A stretch of 43,938 nucleotides of DNA from CAIWKO01 sp964469155. Lineage in GTDB: Bacteria; Bacteroidota; Bacteroidia; Bacteroidales; CAIWKO01. The stretch spans positions 1-43,938 of the forward strand of contig CAYXXU010000037.1 of assembly GCA_964469155.1 (NCBI GenBank), read 5' to 3'. Below are positions 25,142 to 33,483 of the stretch, piece by piece. The position numbers and the translations under genes were made by a program. The notes beneath the pieces were generated by a model that did not search any database, was not told the origin of the DNA, and saw nothing but the letters and a program-made list of their open reading frames with translations. The first letter of the stretch is position 1. Each line of letters begins with the position of its first letter.

Positions 25142-25540
25142 CTAAAAAGAAGCACATCTTTTGATGCGGTTTTTCTTTTTGTAATGATGGCGGATTTTGA
25201 CCTTTTTATCAAAATGCTTTACCACCCCCTTTAAAGAAACCAATTTAATGGTTTTACGGTGGGTGCTTTTCCCTGAAACCCCAGAGGAGGAGCCTGAAGA
25301 AGAAGGGCGGGATTTCATCTGAATTCCTTCTGATTTGGCTTGTGACAGTTGCGGTAAATCAAATGATAGTTTATTTACCTGATAATTATATTGAACGTTA
25401 CTCTGCTTTTGTTGATTATTTATGGCTATAAGCTGTTGATCATCGTTTTCTATCAGGTTAATAGAGTTGTTAATTTGTTCATTTTGAGCAAAAATAATAC
25501 CCGGAACGTACATTATTATTAGTATCAAAAAAAATCTCAT
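25142..25540 (-). CDS. Small secreted basic protein, unknown function
   Basis: A 132-aa protein with signal peptide (FFLILIIMYVPGIIFAQ). The middle is Gln/Asn-rich (QQLIAINNQQKQSNVQYNYQ), followed by a Ser-rich stretch SRPSSSGSSSGVSGKSTH and a strongly basic C-terminus VKIRHHYKKKNRIKRCASF. The composition suggests binding to a polyanion such as DNA or polysaccharide, but this is speculative. It is convergent with the T9SS gene, only 5 bp apart. Confidence 0.6.
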   Translation of the reverse strand: MRFFLILIIMYVPGIIFAQNEQINNSINLIENDDQQLIAINNQQKQSNVQYNYQVNKLSFDLPQLSQAKSEGIQMKSRPSSSGSSSGVSGKSTHRKTIKLVSLKGVVKHFDKKVKIRHHYKKKNRIKRCASF

Positions 25541-25612
25541 TATAACCTTAGTTTTAGGATTACTGAATTTTGAAACACAAAATCAACAAAAAAAGTGCCA
25601 ATAGTGTCTGTA

Positions 25613-25641
25613 TTTGGAATAATATATCTAATTTAGCTTTG
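25613..25641 (+). promoter_or_regulatory. Promoter of the M49-like peptidase gene
   Basis: TTTG at 25613-25616 and TAGCTTTG at 25634-25641 are separated by 17 bp, close to the Bacteroidetes -33/-7 consensus. The start codon at 25665 lies 23 bp downstream of the -7 element. Confidence 0.5.
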
Positions 25642-25664
25642 AAAAAACTAAAAAAACCAGCATT

Positions 25665-27440
25665 ATGAAAACAAAATTTTTCTTAATTGGTTTGGCCTTT
25701 GCCATATCAATTATTTATTCCACTAAGGGGCAAAACACAAAAATCGGTTCCAACAGAACCGGTATTTCAACTTCAGAATCTCCCAAGACAGTAAATAAAA
25801 TAATTAATCAAGACTCTCTTATGAAGACAAAAATAAACGAATATGCCATTGTAAAACTTATAACAGACATAAAAAAACTTTCAGATAATGAAAAAAAGAT
25901 GATTGTTGTTTTAATTGAAGTGGCAAAGATTATGGACGAACTTTATTGGCTGCAAACCTGGGGAGACCCCAACATTCTTTTGAAAGACATAAAAAATGAA
26001 AACGAAAAGAAATTTGTCATGATCAATTACGGTCCCTGGGACAGACTCGATAATAACAAGCCCTTTATTACTAAAAGTTTTGATAAACAAAATGACAGAA
26101 GTGTATCGATGGCAACCTCAAAAACGGTTGAGAGTTCGCAAAAGGCGACACAATATTATAAAAAGCCACTGGGGGCAAATTTTTATCCGAAAGACATGAG
26201 CAAAGAAGAATTTGAAAAGCTCGACAATAAAGATAAAACGAGTCTATACACGCTTATCCGCAAAAATGATGACAAATCCCTGAGTGTTGTTTGGTATCAT
26301 AAGGCATATAATGAACAGCTAACTAAAGCGGCCGAACTCCTGAAAGAAGCAGCCGGATTATCCGAAGATAAAGAATTTGGCATTTATTTGAAACTAAGGG
26401 CCGAAGCTCTTTTAACAAGCAATTATCAGCCAAGTGATATGGCCTGGATGGACATGAAAAATAATCACATTGATTTTGTGGTTGGGCCTATTGAAAACTA
26501 TGAAGATGCCTTATTTGAATATAAGGCGGCTTTTGAATCTTTTGTTTTGGTTAAAGATATGGACTGGAGCAAACAACTCGATAAGTATATAGCCCAACTT
26601 CCGGATCTGCAAAAACAGCTTCCTGTAAAAGATGAATATAAAAAAGAAGTGCCGGGAACCTCATCTGATTTAGGCGTTTATGATGCAATATACTATGCCG
26701 GCGACTGTAATGCGGGCAGTAAAACCATTGCAATTAATTTACCCAATGATGAACAGGTTCAATTGAAAAAGGGTTCAAGACGCCTTCAATTAAAAAATTC
26801 AATGCAGGCGAAGTTTGATAATATTTTAATGCCGATAGCAAAGAAACTCATGGATCCTTCACAAATTGGACATGTGAAATTCGACGCTTTTTTCAATAAT
26901 GTAATGTTTCATGAAGTCGCACATGGTTTAGGCATAAAAAACACAGTTACAGGAAAAGGAACTGTTCGCGAATCCTTAAAGGATGTTTATTCTGCTTTTG
27001 AAGAGGCAAAGGCCGACGTACTTGGTTTATTTATGGTGACAAAACTGATTGAAAATGGCATAGTTACCAACTTAAAACCCGAGGATTGTTATGTTACCTA
27101 TATGGCGGGTATTTTCCGTTCTGTTCGTTTTGGTGCTTCAAGTGCTCATGGCAAGGCCAATATGATGTGTTTTAATTATTTTGAAAAGGCCCAGGCATTT
27201 AAACGTACAGAAAAAGGAACCTATATTGTGAATTTCGAAAACATGAAGAAGGCTGTAGATGGATGGGCTGAAACCATTTTGGTTTTACAGGGCAATGGAG
27301 ATTATGAGGGTGCTCTGAAGTATCTTAAAGAAAACGCCATAGTTAACCCGGCTTTACAAAAAGAACTGGATGGATTAAAATCTGCAAATATTCCGAAGGA
27401 TGTGGTCTTTGAACAGGGTGCGGAAATTCTCGGGTTATAA
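25665..27440 (+). CDS. Secreted M49-like (dipeptidyl peptidase III family) metallopeptidase
   Basis: A 591-aa exported protein with an N-terminal signal peptide (FLIGLAFAISIIYSTKGQ). The zinc site is HEVAH at residues 416-420, with a second pair of ligands in EEAKAD at 446-451; this order and the following VLGLFMVTKLIE fit the M49 and Nudix-3-linked family seen in Bacteroidetes. The pentapeptide form HEXXH differs from the hexapeptide HEXXGH of classic dipeptidyl peptidase III, as in Bacteroidetes homologues. The following M28 peptidase gene runs in the same direction 33 bp later, so the pair may digest peptides together outside the cytoplasm. Confidence 0.85.
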   Translation: MKTKFFLIGLAFAISIIYSTKGQNTKIGSNRTGISTSESPKTVNKIINQDSLMKTKINEYAIVKLITDIKKLSDNEKKMIVVLIEVAKIMDELYWLQTWGDPNILLKDIKNENEKKFVMINYGPWDRLDNNKPFITKSFDKQNDRSVSMATSKTVESSQKATQYYKKPLGANFYPKDMSKEEFEKLDNKDKTSLYTLIRKNDDKSLSVVWYHKAYNEQLTKAAELLKEAAGLSEDKEFGIYLKLRAEALLTSNYQPSDMAWMDMKNNHIDFVVGPIENYEDALFEYKAAFESFVLVKDMDWSKQLDKYIAQLPDLQKQLPVKDEYKKEVPGTSSDLGVYDAIYYAGDCNAGSKTIAINLPNDEQVQLKKGSRRLQLKNSMQAKFDNILMPIAKKLMDPSQIGHVKFDAFFNNVMFHEVAHGLGIKNTVTGKGTVRESLKDVYSAFEEAKADVLGLFMVTKLIENGIVTNLKPEDCYVTYMAGIFRSVRFGASSAHGKANMMCFNYFEKAQAFKRTEKGTYIVNFENMKKAVDGWAETILVLQGNGDYEGALKYLKENAIVNPALQKELDGLKSANIPKDVVFEQGAEILGL

Positions 27441-27473
27441 ATCCGCGTTGTTTGTTAAAAAACTGTTTTGCTG

Positions 27474-28916
27474 ATGTTTATACAGTATAAACTTTTTAGG
27501 GGATTATTGTTATTTATAGCCGCTTTATACCTTCATATATCATTCGCTACAGGGCAGCAACTTGATCCGGGTGATGATGCCGCTGCTCAACGAATTGAAG
27601 CGGATATCCGGTTACTGGCCTCCGATTCACTTATCGGAAGAGAAACCGGAACCCCTGGAGAATGGATGGCTCGCAAATATATAGAAAGAAAATTCAAAGA
27701 AATCGGTTTAGAGCCACTTTTTGATACATCCTATTTTGAATCCTTTAAAATTTCCGCGACTGATTTTGTTGATCAGGGGACATCATGCGTGATTAACAAT
27801 AATGCATTGATGTTATATAACGGCTATTATCCTTTAGGATTTTCGGCCAACGATACTGTTTCTGGTCAAATTATTTACGCAGGAAATGGTATTTATTGCG
27901 AAAACGAGGGAATTAACGACTATCGTTCCCGTGAAGATGTTAAAGGGAAAATAATCTTAATGGATTTAGCAATTCCTGACAAAATGAATAAGAATAAAAC
28001 CATTTGGGATAGTGCACAGAAAATTATCAGAGTAAAGCATGCAGTCCAAATGGGAGCCATTGCCGTTATATTCTTTTCATCTGATTCAACTTATGGGTTT
28101 CCTGTTAAGGATCCGGGATATTATAAGGAAAGAGTTAAAATACCTGTGATTTTTGTTCAAAATCAGAAATGGATAAATATAAAAGATCCGGGCAGCGCTA
28201 TGATCTCGGTTTGTATTGATCGTAATAATACACGCACAGGGCACAATGTTGGGGGGTACATAAATAATAAAGCACCTAACACCGTGGTTATAGGCGCTCA
28301 TTATGATCATCTTGGAATGGGCTTTTTTTCAACACGTGACCCCGGGAATACAGATGTGCATAATGGTGCTGACGACAATGCCAGCGGTGTTGCCGGTGTT
28401 CTCGAGCTTGCCAGACAGTTAATGGTTTCAGGGGTGAAGAACAATAACTATATTTTTTTGGCATTCTCGGGCGAAGAATATGGTTTGGACGGATCTTCTA
28501 ATTTCTTGAAAAATGGGAGCTCCCCCCGTGAAAAGCTTAATTATATGATAGATCTGGACATGATAGGCCGCTTAAATAAAAAGAAAAATTTTAAAATATA
28601 CGGTGTAGGAACTTCGGATGTTTGGCAAGAAATAATTGATAATTCAGAACATTTTGGATTAAAAATTAAAACAATCAAAACAGGAATAGGCGGCTCCGAC
28701 CATACTTCATTTAACCTGAAAGGGATTCCAGCCATTTTCCTTCATACAGGTCTGCACCCCGATTATCATAAAGCAAATGACGATGCCGATAAAATCAATT
28801 TTCAGGGAGCCAATACTGTAGTTAAATTCTGTTTAGAGATCATAAAAAAACTGGATGATAAAGGCAAAATAAAATATAAGGTTGCGGGTATAGTGGATAG
28901 TTTTATGGCAAAGTAG
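27474..28916 (+). CDS. Secreted M28-family peptidase with PA domain
   Basis: A 480-aa exported aminopeptidase-like metalloenzyme. A signal peptide (LLFIAALYLHISFATG) is followed by a protease-associated domain (about residues 130-240). The M28 zinc site follows: GAHYDHLG (His276), HNGADDNASG (Asp300), FSGEEYGLDG (catalytic Glu), DLDMIGR and GSDHTSF, then GIPAIFLHTGLHPDYHKANDD with the last His ligand. Length is typical for Bacteroidetes members. The ATG at 27474 is preferred over an upstream TTG at 27468. Confidence 0.93.
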   Translation: MFIQYKLFRGLLLFIAALYLHISFATGQQLDPGDDAAAQRIEADIRLLASDSLIGRETGTPGEWMARKYIERKFKEIGLEPLFDTSYFESFKISATDFVDQGTSCVINNNALMLYNGYYPLGFSANDTVSGQIIYAGNGIYCENEGINDYRSREDVKGKIILMDLAIPDKMNKNKTIWDSAQKIIRVKHAVQMGAIAVIFFSSDSTYGFPVKDPGYYKERVKIPVIFVQNQKWINIKDPGSAMISVCIDRNNTRTGHNVGGYINNKAPNTVVIGAHYDHLGMGFFSTRDPGNTDVHNGADDNASGVAGVLELARQLMVSGVKNNNYIFLAFSGEEYGLDGSSNFLKNGSSPREKLNYMIDLDMIGRLNKKKNFKIYGVGTSDVWQEIIDNSEHFGLKIKTIKTGIGGSDHTSFNLKGIPAIFLHTGLHPDYHKANDDADKINFQGANTVVKFCLEIIKKLDDKGKIKYKVAGIVDSFMAK

Positions 28917-29039
28917 CATCATTTTTATAAAATTAGTGATTCGCAGCAATATTCAAATAAAATTACCAGGGGGATAGTGGTTCCCTGTCATAGGACAGAT
29001 TTTTTATAATTCTTAATGTCCCCCTCTGGGCGAAAATCC

Positions 29040-29524
29040 CTTACCTTTAGGTGAAGACTTAAGTTTCATATCTTTGTACTAATCAAAATTATAGAAAGAC
29101 CTCTCATAGTACTTATGATTGTAAATATTACACTGTTTGGATCACAAAATATCGAAAGAAAGTAATGACAGGGTTTATTGCAGAAAGAGTTAGGGAGTTG
29201 ATAAGGCAGATATGCAAGGAAAACGAAGTTGAGATAATCAAGGGACATGTCTTACAAGACCATGTACATCTGTTTGTATCAGTACCACAACATTTGGCAA
29301 AAAGCAAATTAGTGAAATATTTGAAGGGATAGATTTCCTATAAGATGCTTATGGAGAATAAGCAATTGAGTAAAGAGTTTTGGGGGCGACATTTGTGGGG
29401 AGGGGGTTATTTTGTTGCGACCTCAGGTAATGTACCAGATGAATTGATATTGGAATATATGGAAAACCAAGAAATTAATTTTTTTATTCTGTTTAATACG
29501 AAATAATTCAAATTATTTTGAATT
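29040..29524 (+). mobile_element. Decayed IS200/IS605-type element
   Basis: The element core is bounded on the left by a small stem-loop with a bulged G (29040-29056, CTTACCT-TT-AGGTGAAG arrangement) and on the right by a hairpin AATTCAAA...TTTGAATT (29505-29524) that touches the transposase stop codon. Subterminal hairpins of this kind are recognised by the Y1 transposase. Exact ends are not determined. Sequence from 28917 to 29039 shows no gene and may include the left-end DNA. Confidence 0.65.
29075..29506 (+). pseudogene. Y1 transposase TnpA (IS200 type), inactivated
   Basis: The frame 29075-29506 encodes a typical IS200 TnpA: YRKTSHSTYDCKYYTVWITK, the HUH motif in GHVLQDHVHLFVSVP, FWGRHLWGGGYFVATSGNVP and the catalytic tyrosine in ILEYMENQ. 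An in-frame TAG at 29330-29332 interrupts it after LAKSKLVKYLKG, and no ATG is found before the conserved N-terminus, which is preceded by a TAA. Both defects indicate an inactive copy, although everything around them is well preserved, so decay is recent. Confidence 0.85.
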
Positions 29525-29780
29525 ATGTGCAGGAAGTATATTAATGTGCTGAAAAACTCAACAGGTGTGTGGTTTCTTTACAATGGTATTATTTAGCTGT
29601 AATACAGAGCTTAAGATGATAATTAGAATTTTAGTGTTGAATTATTAAACACTTATTTTGTGTTTTAATTTACATTGCTAGTTGTAAGATACAGTATTAC
29701 TTTTAGTTAGGTCGTATTTTTTTAATGGCACCATACTTGGTTACCACCTTTTTATAGTAACAAATTCAAAACTTGAAATC
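29525..29780. other. AT-rich intergenic region
   Basis: Between the transposase remnant and the GcvH-like gene no gene or clear repeat is seen. It probably holds the promoter of the next gene, but no convincing -33/-7 pair stands out. Confidence 0.4.
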
Positions 29781-30470
29781 ATGGTAATCTTAATTTTTGT
29801 TGCATTTATAGTGTTGTTTATCGCAATAGATGCAATGGTTCAGTATAGCAGAAAAAGAAAAGCAAAAGCTCCGGCTATTACTAAAGTTTCATCGCATATT
29901 TTTAACGAAACTTCAGTTATTGCCCCCAAAGGATTGTTTTTTAACAAAACCCATACCTGGGCTTTCATGGAAAAAAACGGAATGGTAAAAATCGGTTTGG
30001 ACGATTTTTTGTTACATGTTACCGGACCCTTAAGCCGTATTAAAATGAAACAAGCGGGTGAACAGATCAGAATGGGTGAACCCGCACTCACTATCATACA
30101 AAACGGGAAACAATTGGTGATTAATGCCCCTGTGTCTGGATCAGTTAAGTGCCAAAATGGCCAGCTTTTGGATGATATCTCCTTGCTAAACTCTTCCCCG
30201 GTTCATGAGGGATGGATATATGCCATTGAGCCTTCCAATTGGGAAAAAGAATCTCAGTTTCTGATCATGGCCGACAAATATAAGGAATGGTTGAAAAATG
30301 AATTTACACGCCTTAAGGATTTTCTTGCCTTTAACCGTCAGACAAGTAATGCCGAATTTGTACCCATAATGTTACAGGACGGAGGTGAGCTTAAGGATAA
30401 TTTACTGTCAGATTTCGGCCCCGAAGTTTGGGAAGATTTTCAAAATAAATTTATAAATACTGGTAATTAA
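29781..30470 (+). CDS. Membrane-anchored GcvH-like protein
   Basis: A 229-aa protein with an N-terminal membrane anchor (VILIFVAFIVLFIAIDAMVQ) and a cytoplasmic domain resembling the glycine cleavage H protein or a lipoyl-domain hammerhead: THTWAFMEKNGMVKIGLDDF, GPLSRIKMKQAGEQIRMGEP, VINAPVSGSVKCQNGQLLDD and EGWIYAIEPSNWEKE. In true GcvH a lysine in VKAASD is lipoylated; here the nearest lysine (NGKQLVIN) is shifted by one position when aligned on the PVSG motif, so lipoylation is doubtful. The C-terminal 60 residues are helical. Likely a structural or regulatory relative rather than a functional glycine cleavage protein. Confidence 0.78.
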   Translation: MVILIFVAFIVLFIAIDAMVQYSRKRKAKAPAITKVSSHIFNETSVIAPKGLFFNKTHTWAFMEKNGMVKIGLDDFLLHVTGPLSRIKMKQAGEQIRMGEPALTIIQNGKQLVINAPVSGSVKCQNGQLLDDISLLNSSPVHEGWIYAIEPSNWEKESQFLIMADKYKEWLKNEFTRLKDFLAFNRQTSNAEFVPIMLQDGGELKDNLLSDFGPEVWEDFQNKFINTGN

Positions 30471-30497
30471 TTGGAAAGTGCACCTGGAAATAAAAAA

Positions 30498-30520
30498 GCA
30501 CCTACATGTATTGTAAGTGC
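30498..30520 (-). terminator. Terminator after the tRNA-Val 3' fragment
   Basis: GCACCTAC (30498-30505) and GTAAGTGC (30513-30520) pair with one wobble; on the minus strand the stem is followed by TTTTTTATTT. It is closely related to the terminator at 43826-43849. Confidence 0.7.
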
Positions 30521-30531
30521 TTGATTATCAT

Positions 30532-30597
30532 GTGGGAGTTACTGGATTCGAACCAGTGACCCTCCCGACTTTTATGTCGGGATGCTCTGAGCCCGGA
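30532..30597 (-). pseudogene. tRNA-Val 3'-end fragment with an altered anticodon arm
   Basis: On the minus strand the last 31 bases (30532-30562) equal the T arm and acceptor of the tRNA-Val at 43863-43937, and the bases before resemble its D-loop end (GGGCTCAGAGCATCC). The anticodon region is replaced by a perfect stem CCCGAC/GTCGGG with the loop ATAAAA, so no normal 7-base anticodon loop or D arm exists. It lies directly behind the GIY-YIG stop codon. It is a partial, probably non-functional tRNA copy. Confidence 0.75.
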
Positions 30598-30843
30598 TTA
30601 ATGCTCTGATATAAGCTTTTCTATCATTGTTCTGCTTTTCCACCCTTTGATCTTTTTTTCAAATACCAGGGCAGATTCTTTATTAACAAAGTCCTTTTGC
30701 CAATACAGCTTCCAATCTGAAGCGTTTCCAGTAAATCCTTTGTGATTCGAATTGTGTCTGCGAATTCGCCCATCTATATCATGGGTGGTACCGATATAGT
30801 ATTGGTTTTTAGATGGCGAGAATAAAATATAAACGAAATGCAT
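30598..30843 (-). CDS. Small GIY-YIG nuclease-domain protein
   Basis: An 81-aa single-domain GIY-YIG protein of the UPF0213 kind: VYILFSPSKNQYYIGTTHDI carries the two halves of the signature, the catalytic Arg lies in GRIRRHNS and the metal-binding Glu in ALVFEKKIKGWKSR. The start at 30843 is chosen because it begins the domain. It is sandwiched between a tRNA terminator (30862-30882) and a tRNA 3' fragment that begins right after the stop codon; the codons for the last residues SEH are themselves part of a TCAGAGCAT that also occurs in the tRNA fragment. This arrangement suggests a mobile, tRNA-targeting gene. Confidence 0.85.
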   Translation of the reverse strand: MHFVYILFSPSKNQYYIGTTHDIDGRIRRHNSNHKGFTGNASDWKLYWQKDFVNKESALVFEKKIKGWKSRTMIEKLISEH

Positions 30844-30861
30844 TGATTTGTAAAACAAAAA

Positions 30862-30882
30862 GGATTCAGCGTTGCTGAACCC
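30862..30882 (-). terminator. Terminator of the original tRNA-Val transcript
   Basis: GGATTCAGC (30862-30870) and GCTGAACCC (30874-30882) form a stem with one mismatch and a 3-nt loop; on the minus strand it is followed by TTTTTGTTTT. It lies 9 bp beyond the left att repeat, where the tRNA gene ended before the island was inserted. Confidence 0.8.
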
Positions 30883-30891
30883 TTTTTATTG

Positions 30892-30937
30892 GTGGGAGTT
30901 ACTGGATTCGAACCAGTGACCCCCTGCTTGTAAGGCA
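30892..30937. repeat. attL, 46-bp direct repeat
   Basis: Identical over 46 bp to 43862-43907. It comprises the tRNA-Val acceptor, T arm and anticodon loop (minus strand) and ends inside the anticodon stem with TAAGGCA; sequence then diverges into the island (TACGTCC). Confidence 0.92.
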
Positions 30938-31053
30938 TACGTCCATATGTTTTATTGGATTTCATTTCATTTTATTATTGTTTATAATCAAGATTTTATT
31001 AATTTTGTCGAATTAGAATGAAACGAAATAATTCGCTTTTTTTTAAATTTAGA

Positions 31054-31072
31054 TAAAACCATATTAAAACCA
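31054..31072. promoter_or_regulatory. Left candidate integrase arm-type site
   Basis: TAAAACCATATTAAAACCA contains the 8-mer TAAAACCA twice in tandem at an 11-bp step. The same 19-bp sequence with one change occurs at 43795-43813 near the other end of the island. Such paired sites inside both ends are what arm-binding by a tyrosine integrase would need. Confidence 0.6.
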
Positions 31073-31085
31073 AAGTAAACTTCTT

Positions 31086-32420
31086 ATGGCTACAGTTAAA
31101 TTAGAATTATATAAAGGGAAAAAGCACAAAAATGGGGAACACCCCATCTTAATTAGAATAAGTCATGAAAAAGATAATAAATATCTCGGTACAAAAGTAT
31201 CTGCCTTCATTGAAGAATGGGATAATCAAAAAAACGAAATAAATGTTACCTATAAGAAGAACCATAATCTTAATAAAGTTGAGTTTGATACAATAAAAAT
31301 GGAATTAAGCCATCGCTTGAATAAAGTAAAGGCTGCAATTTTATCACTTGAAGGAAAGAATTCTTCTTATACTATTACAGATATTTTAAATCAACTTGAA
31401 TTTTCTCATAATTCAATGACATTTTGCAACTATACAAAAAAATTAATTGAAGACATGTATGCTTCTCGGAAAATTGGGAATGCTTTAAATTATCAAACAG
31501 TATCAAACAACGTAAAATGTTTTATTTATTGGAGAGATAAGGCTCGGGGAAAATTTGGTATAAGCAACCAGAAAGAATTAAAAAAGTTAAGAGAACTGGC
31601 TTCAGATGAAGATATTGCGCTGGATAAAATCAACTATAGATGGTTGTGTGATTTTGAGAAATTTCATTTAAGTAAATCCTCAAAATCAACAAATAGTAAT
31701 CCAGTAAACGGGCTTAATGTGTATATGAGAGCATTAAGAGCGATATTAAATAAGGCAATAAAAGAAGGGATAATAAAACAGGAATCAAACCCTTTTGGCA
31801 AAAATGGGTATGAGATACAATCATCCCCAGTTACAAAACGGGCAATTAACTTAGAAAAAATAAATAAAATAAGAAGTTTGGAGTTCCCTGAAAAATCAGT
31901 GCTTTGGCACACAAAAAATTATTTCTTGTTTTCGTTTTATTGCAGAGGCATGAATTGGACTGACATGGCACACCTAAAGCTTTCAAATATCATTGATGAA
32001 AGAATCGTTTATGTGAGAATAAAAACAATGCGAAAAAATGCCAAAACATTTTCTATCAAAATTACTCCTCAAATACGAGAGATTCTGAATTATTATATTA
32101 TAGAAAAAAGTTATAACGACTATATATTTCCCATTATTTTTAGGGAAGATGAAATAGGAAAAAGAAACGATGTACATAATGGTCTGAAAAACTTCAATAA
32201 ATATCTTAAAAGAATCGGTACACAATGTGGAATTGAAAGAAAAATGACTAGCTATGTAAGTAGACATTCGTGGGGTAGCATTGCAAAAAAAGAATTTCAT
32301 ATTGAAACCGCTATTATTTCGCAAGGTTATGGACACCAAGACGAATCAACAACTAAGGCATATCTAGCGGATTTTGACGACGACGAGCTTGATAAAGCAA
32401 ATGATTTAATAACAAAATAA
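31086..32420 (+). CDS. Tyrosine recombinase / integrase of the island
   Basis: A 444-aa Bacteroidetes-type integrase. The N-terminus KLELYKGKKHKNGEHPILIR is the arm-binding domain, the middle a SAM-like core-binding region, and the C-terminal catalytic domain has Arg287 (CRGMNWTDMAHL), Arg393-His394 (SRHSWGS), His417 (GYGHQDESTTKAYL) and the nucleophile Tyr426. The residue three before Arg393 is not His, as is common in this group. It lies 149 bp inside attL and reads into the island. It presumably recombines the tRNA-Val att sites. Confidence 0.95.
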   Translation: MATVKLELYKGKKHKNGEHPILIRISHEKDNKYLGTKVSAFIEEWDNQKNEINVTYKKNHNLNKVEFDTIKMELSHRLNKVKAAILSLEGKNSSYTITDILNQLEFSHNSMTFCNYTKKLIEDMYASRKIGNALNYQTVSNNVKCFIYWRDKARGKFGISNQKELKKLRELASDEDIALDKINYRWLCDFEKFHLSKSSKSTNSNPVNGLNVYMRALRAILNKAIKEGIIKQESNPFGKNGYEIQSSPVTKRAINLEKINKIRSLEFPEKSVLWHTKNYFLFSFYCRGMNWTDMAHLKLSNIIDERIVYVRIKTMRKNAKTFSIKITPQIREILNYYIIEKSYNDYIFPIIFREDEIGKRNDVHNGLKNFNKYLKRIGTQCGIERKMTSYVSRHSWGSIAKKEFHIETAIISQGYGHQDESTTKAYLADFDDDELDKANDLITK

Positions 32421-32430
32421 ATCATGTATT

Positions 32431-33363
32431 ATGGATGAAACCATTGAAGAGATAAAAAAGCTGTTAGAAAATTATGGACTTCCATTCGATTTTGCGGATG
32501 ATTTGGTTAAAATGAACAAATTTAACAGACTGAAGAATGTAAGTGTCAGGGCTTTCTCATTGCTGTTAGAAAAGATAAGCAAGAATAGTATTTCTTCCCT
32601 TGAATCTTGCATAGCTCTTTGGGAAAATAAGGAGGATAACTTTGGGAAGGAAAACTTTATTAAAAGATATAAATTGACGTGTATAACAAAATTTCATAAT
32701 AGGTATGTCAATGATGCATTTCATTGTGACCTTGATAAACTTTTGGTAACATTCGAAAAAATTAATAACAATCCAAAAGTTTACTTTTTCGATAATTATA
32801 TAGCATTTAGATTGATAAATATTTATTTAGACATCAGAATATTAATAGACTATTTAAACTATTTTTCTCAAACTTACCATCCAGAAAAAAAGAAAATAGT
32901 AAACATGTTTTATTACATGGCGGAAACAGGCATTAATTTTATAGAGGAAGAATTGGATGATATCTCAAACAAGAACGCAAAATATCAATTTCGTTATTCG
33001 CAGGATGCATCGATATTACTACCCATAAAAAAAACATTAAAAGATGTTGTAGAAAAGATGATTTCTAAAAGCCGCAATGAATTAAATAGAAAAATGGCAA
33101 CAAATATTTTAATCGATGGAGCCTTCGACAATATTAGAATCATGGAAAAATTTATTTTCCCAATTTTGTATGACACTCTGATTCTTAATGCCGAGATTAC
33201 GAATAGTGAATATGCACCCAAATTTGATGCAAAACGGAATATATTATTTGACATTCTACCCGTAATATTAAATTCAAATAGAATTGAGCCGTATGAATTA
33301 AGCGCATATGAAAATGAATATCAATATCGTGTTAAAACCACTAAGGTTTTATTTGGCATATAA
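32431..33363 (+). CDS. Unknown island protein, 310 aa
   Basis: A charged, mainly helical protein without signal peptide or membrane spans, starting 10 bp after the integrase stop and so probably co-transcribed with it. Motifs include LENYGLPFDFADDLVKMNKF near the start and YIAFRLINIYLDIRILIDYL in the middle. I do not recognise a family; similarity to RteC was considered and not convincing. Base composition is AT-rich like its neighbours. It might be an accessory factor for integration or excision. Confidence 0.7.
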   Translation: MDETIEEIKKLLENYGLPFDFADDLVKMNKFNRLKNVSVRAFSLLLEKISKNSISSLESCIALWENKEDNFGKENFIKRYKLTCITKFHNRYVNDAFHCDLDKLLVTFEKINNNPKVYFFDNYIAFRLINIYLDIRILIDYLNYFSQTYHPEKKKIVNMFYYMAETGINFIEEELDDISNKNAKYQFRYSQDASILLPIKKTLKDVVEKMISKSRNELNRKMATNILIDGAFDNIRIMEKFIFPILYDTLILNAEITNSEYAPKFDAKRNILFDILPVILNSNRIEPYELSAYENEYQYRVKTTKVLFGI

Positions 33364-33378
33364 AAACTAATCCATTCT

Positions 33379-33450
33379 TTTTATGAGTAAAATTTCTTTT
33401 TTTTAAGAAAAATCACTCATAAAAAAGTTTCACCCCGCTCTATACTTTTG
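33379..33450 (+). promoter_or_regulatory. Nested hairpin and -7 element before the xis/rep operon
   Basis: TTTTATGAGT (33379-33388) pairs perfectly with ACTCATAAAA (33415-33424), and within it TTTCTT pairs with AAGAAA. It may be the terminator of the integrase operon or an operator. TACTTTTG at 33443-33450 matches the -7 consensus and lies 33 bp before the next start codon; no clear -33 element is seen. Confidence 0.55.
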
Positions 33451-33483
33451 TTTTCGATTTAAATAATATTAATTTAATTTGAA

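Noticed and set aside
29330..29332. Recoded TAG in the IS200 transposase
   Set aside because: No SECIS- or PYLIS-like structure or tRNA evidence, and the start codon is lost too, so simple decay is more likely.
30532..30597. Functional tRNA
   Set aside because: No complete acceptor 5' strand, no D arm and a 6-base loop instead of a normal anticodon loop; only the 3' half matches tRNA-Val.
32431..33363. RteC-type regulator
   Set aside because: Size and position after an integrase fit, but the characteristic motifs of RteC could not be matched.
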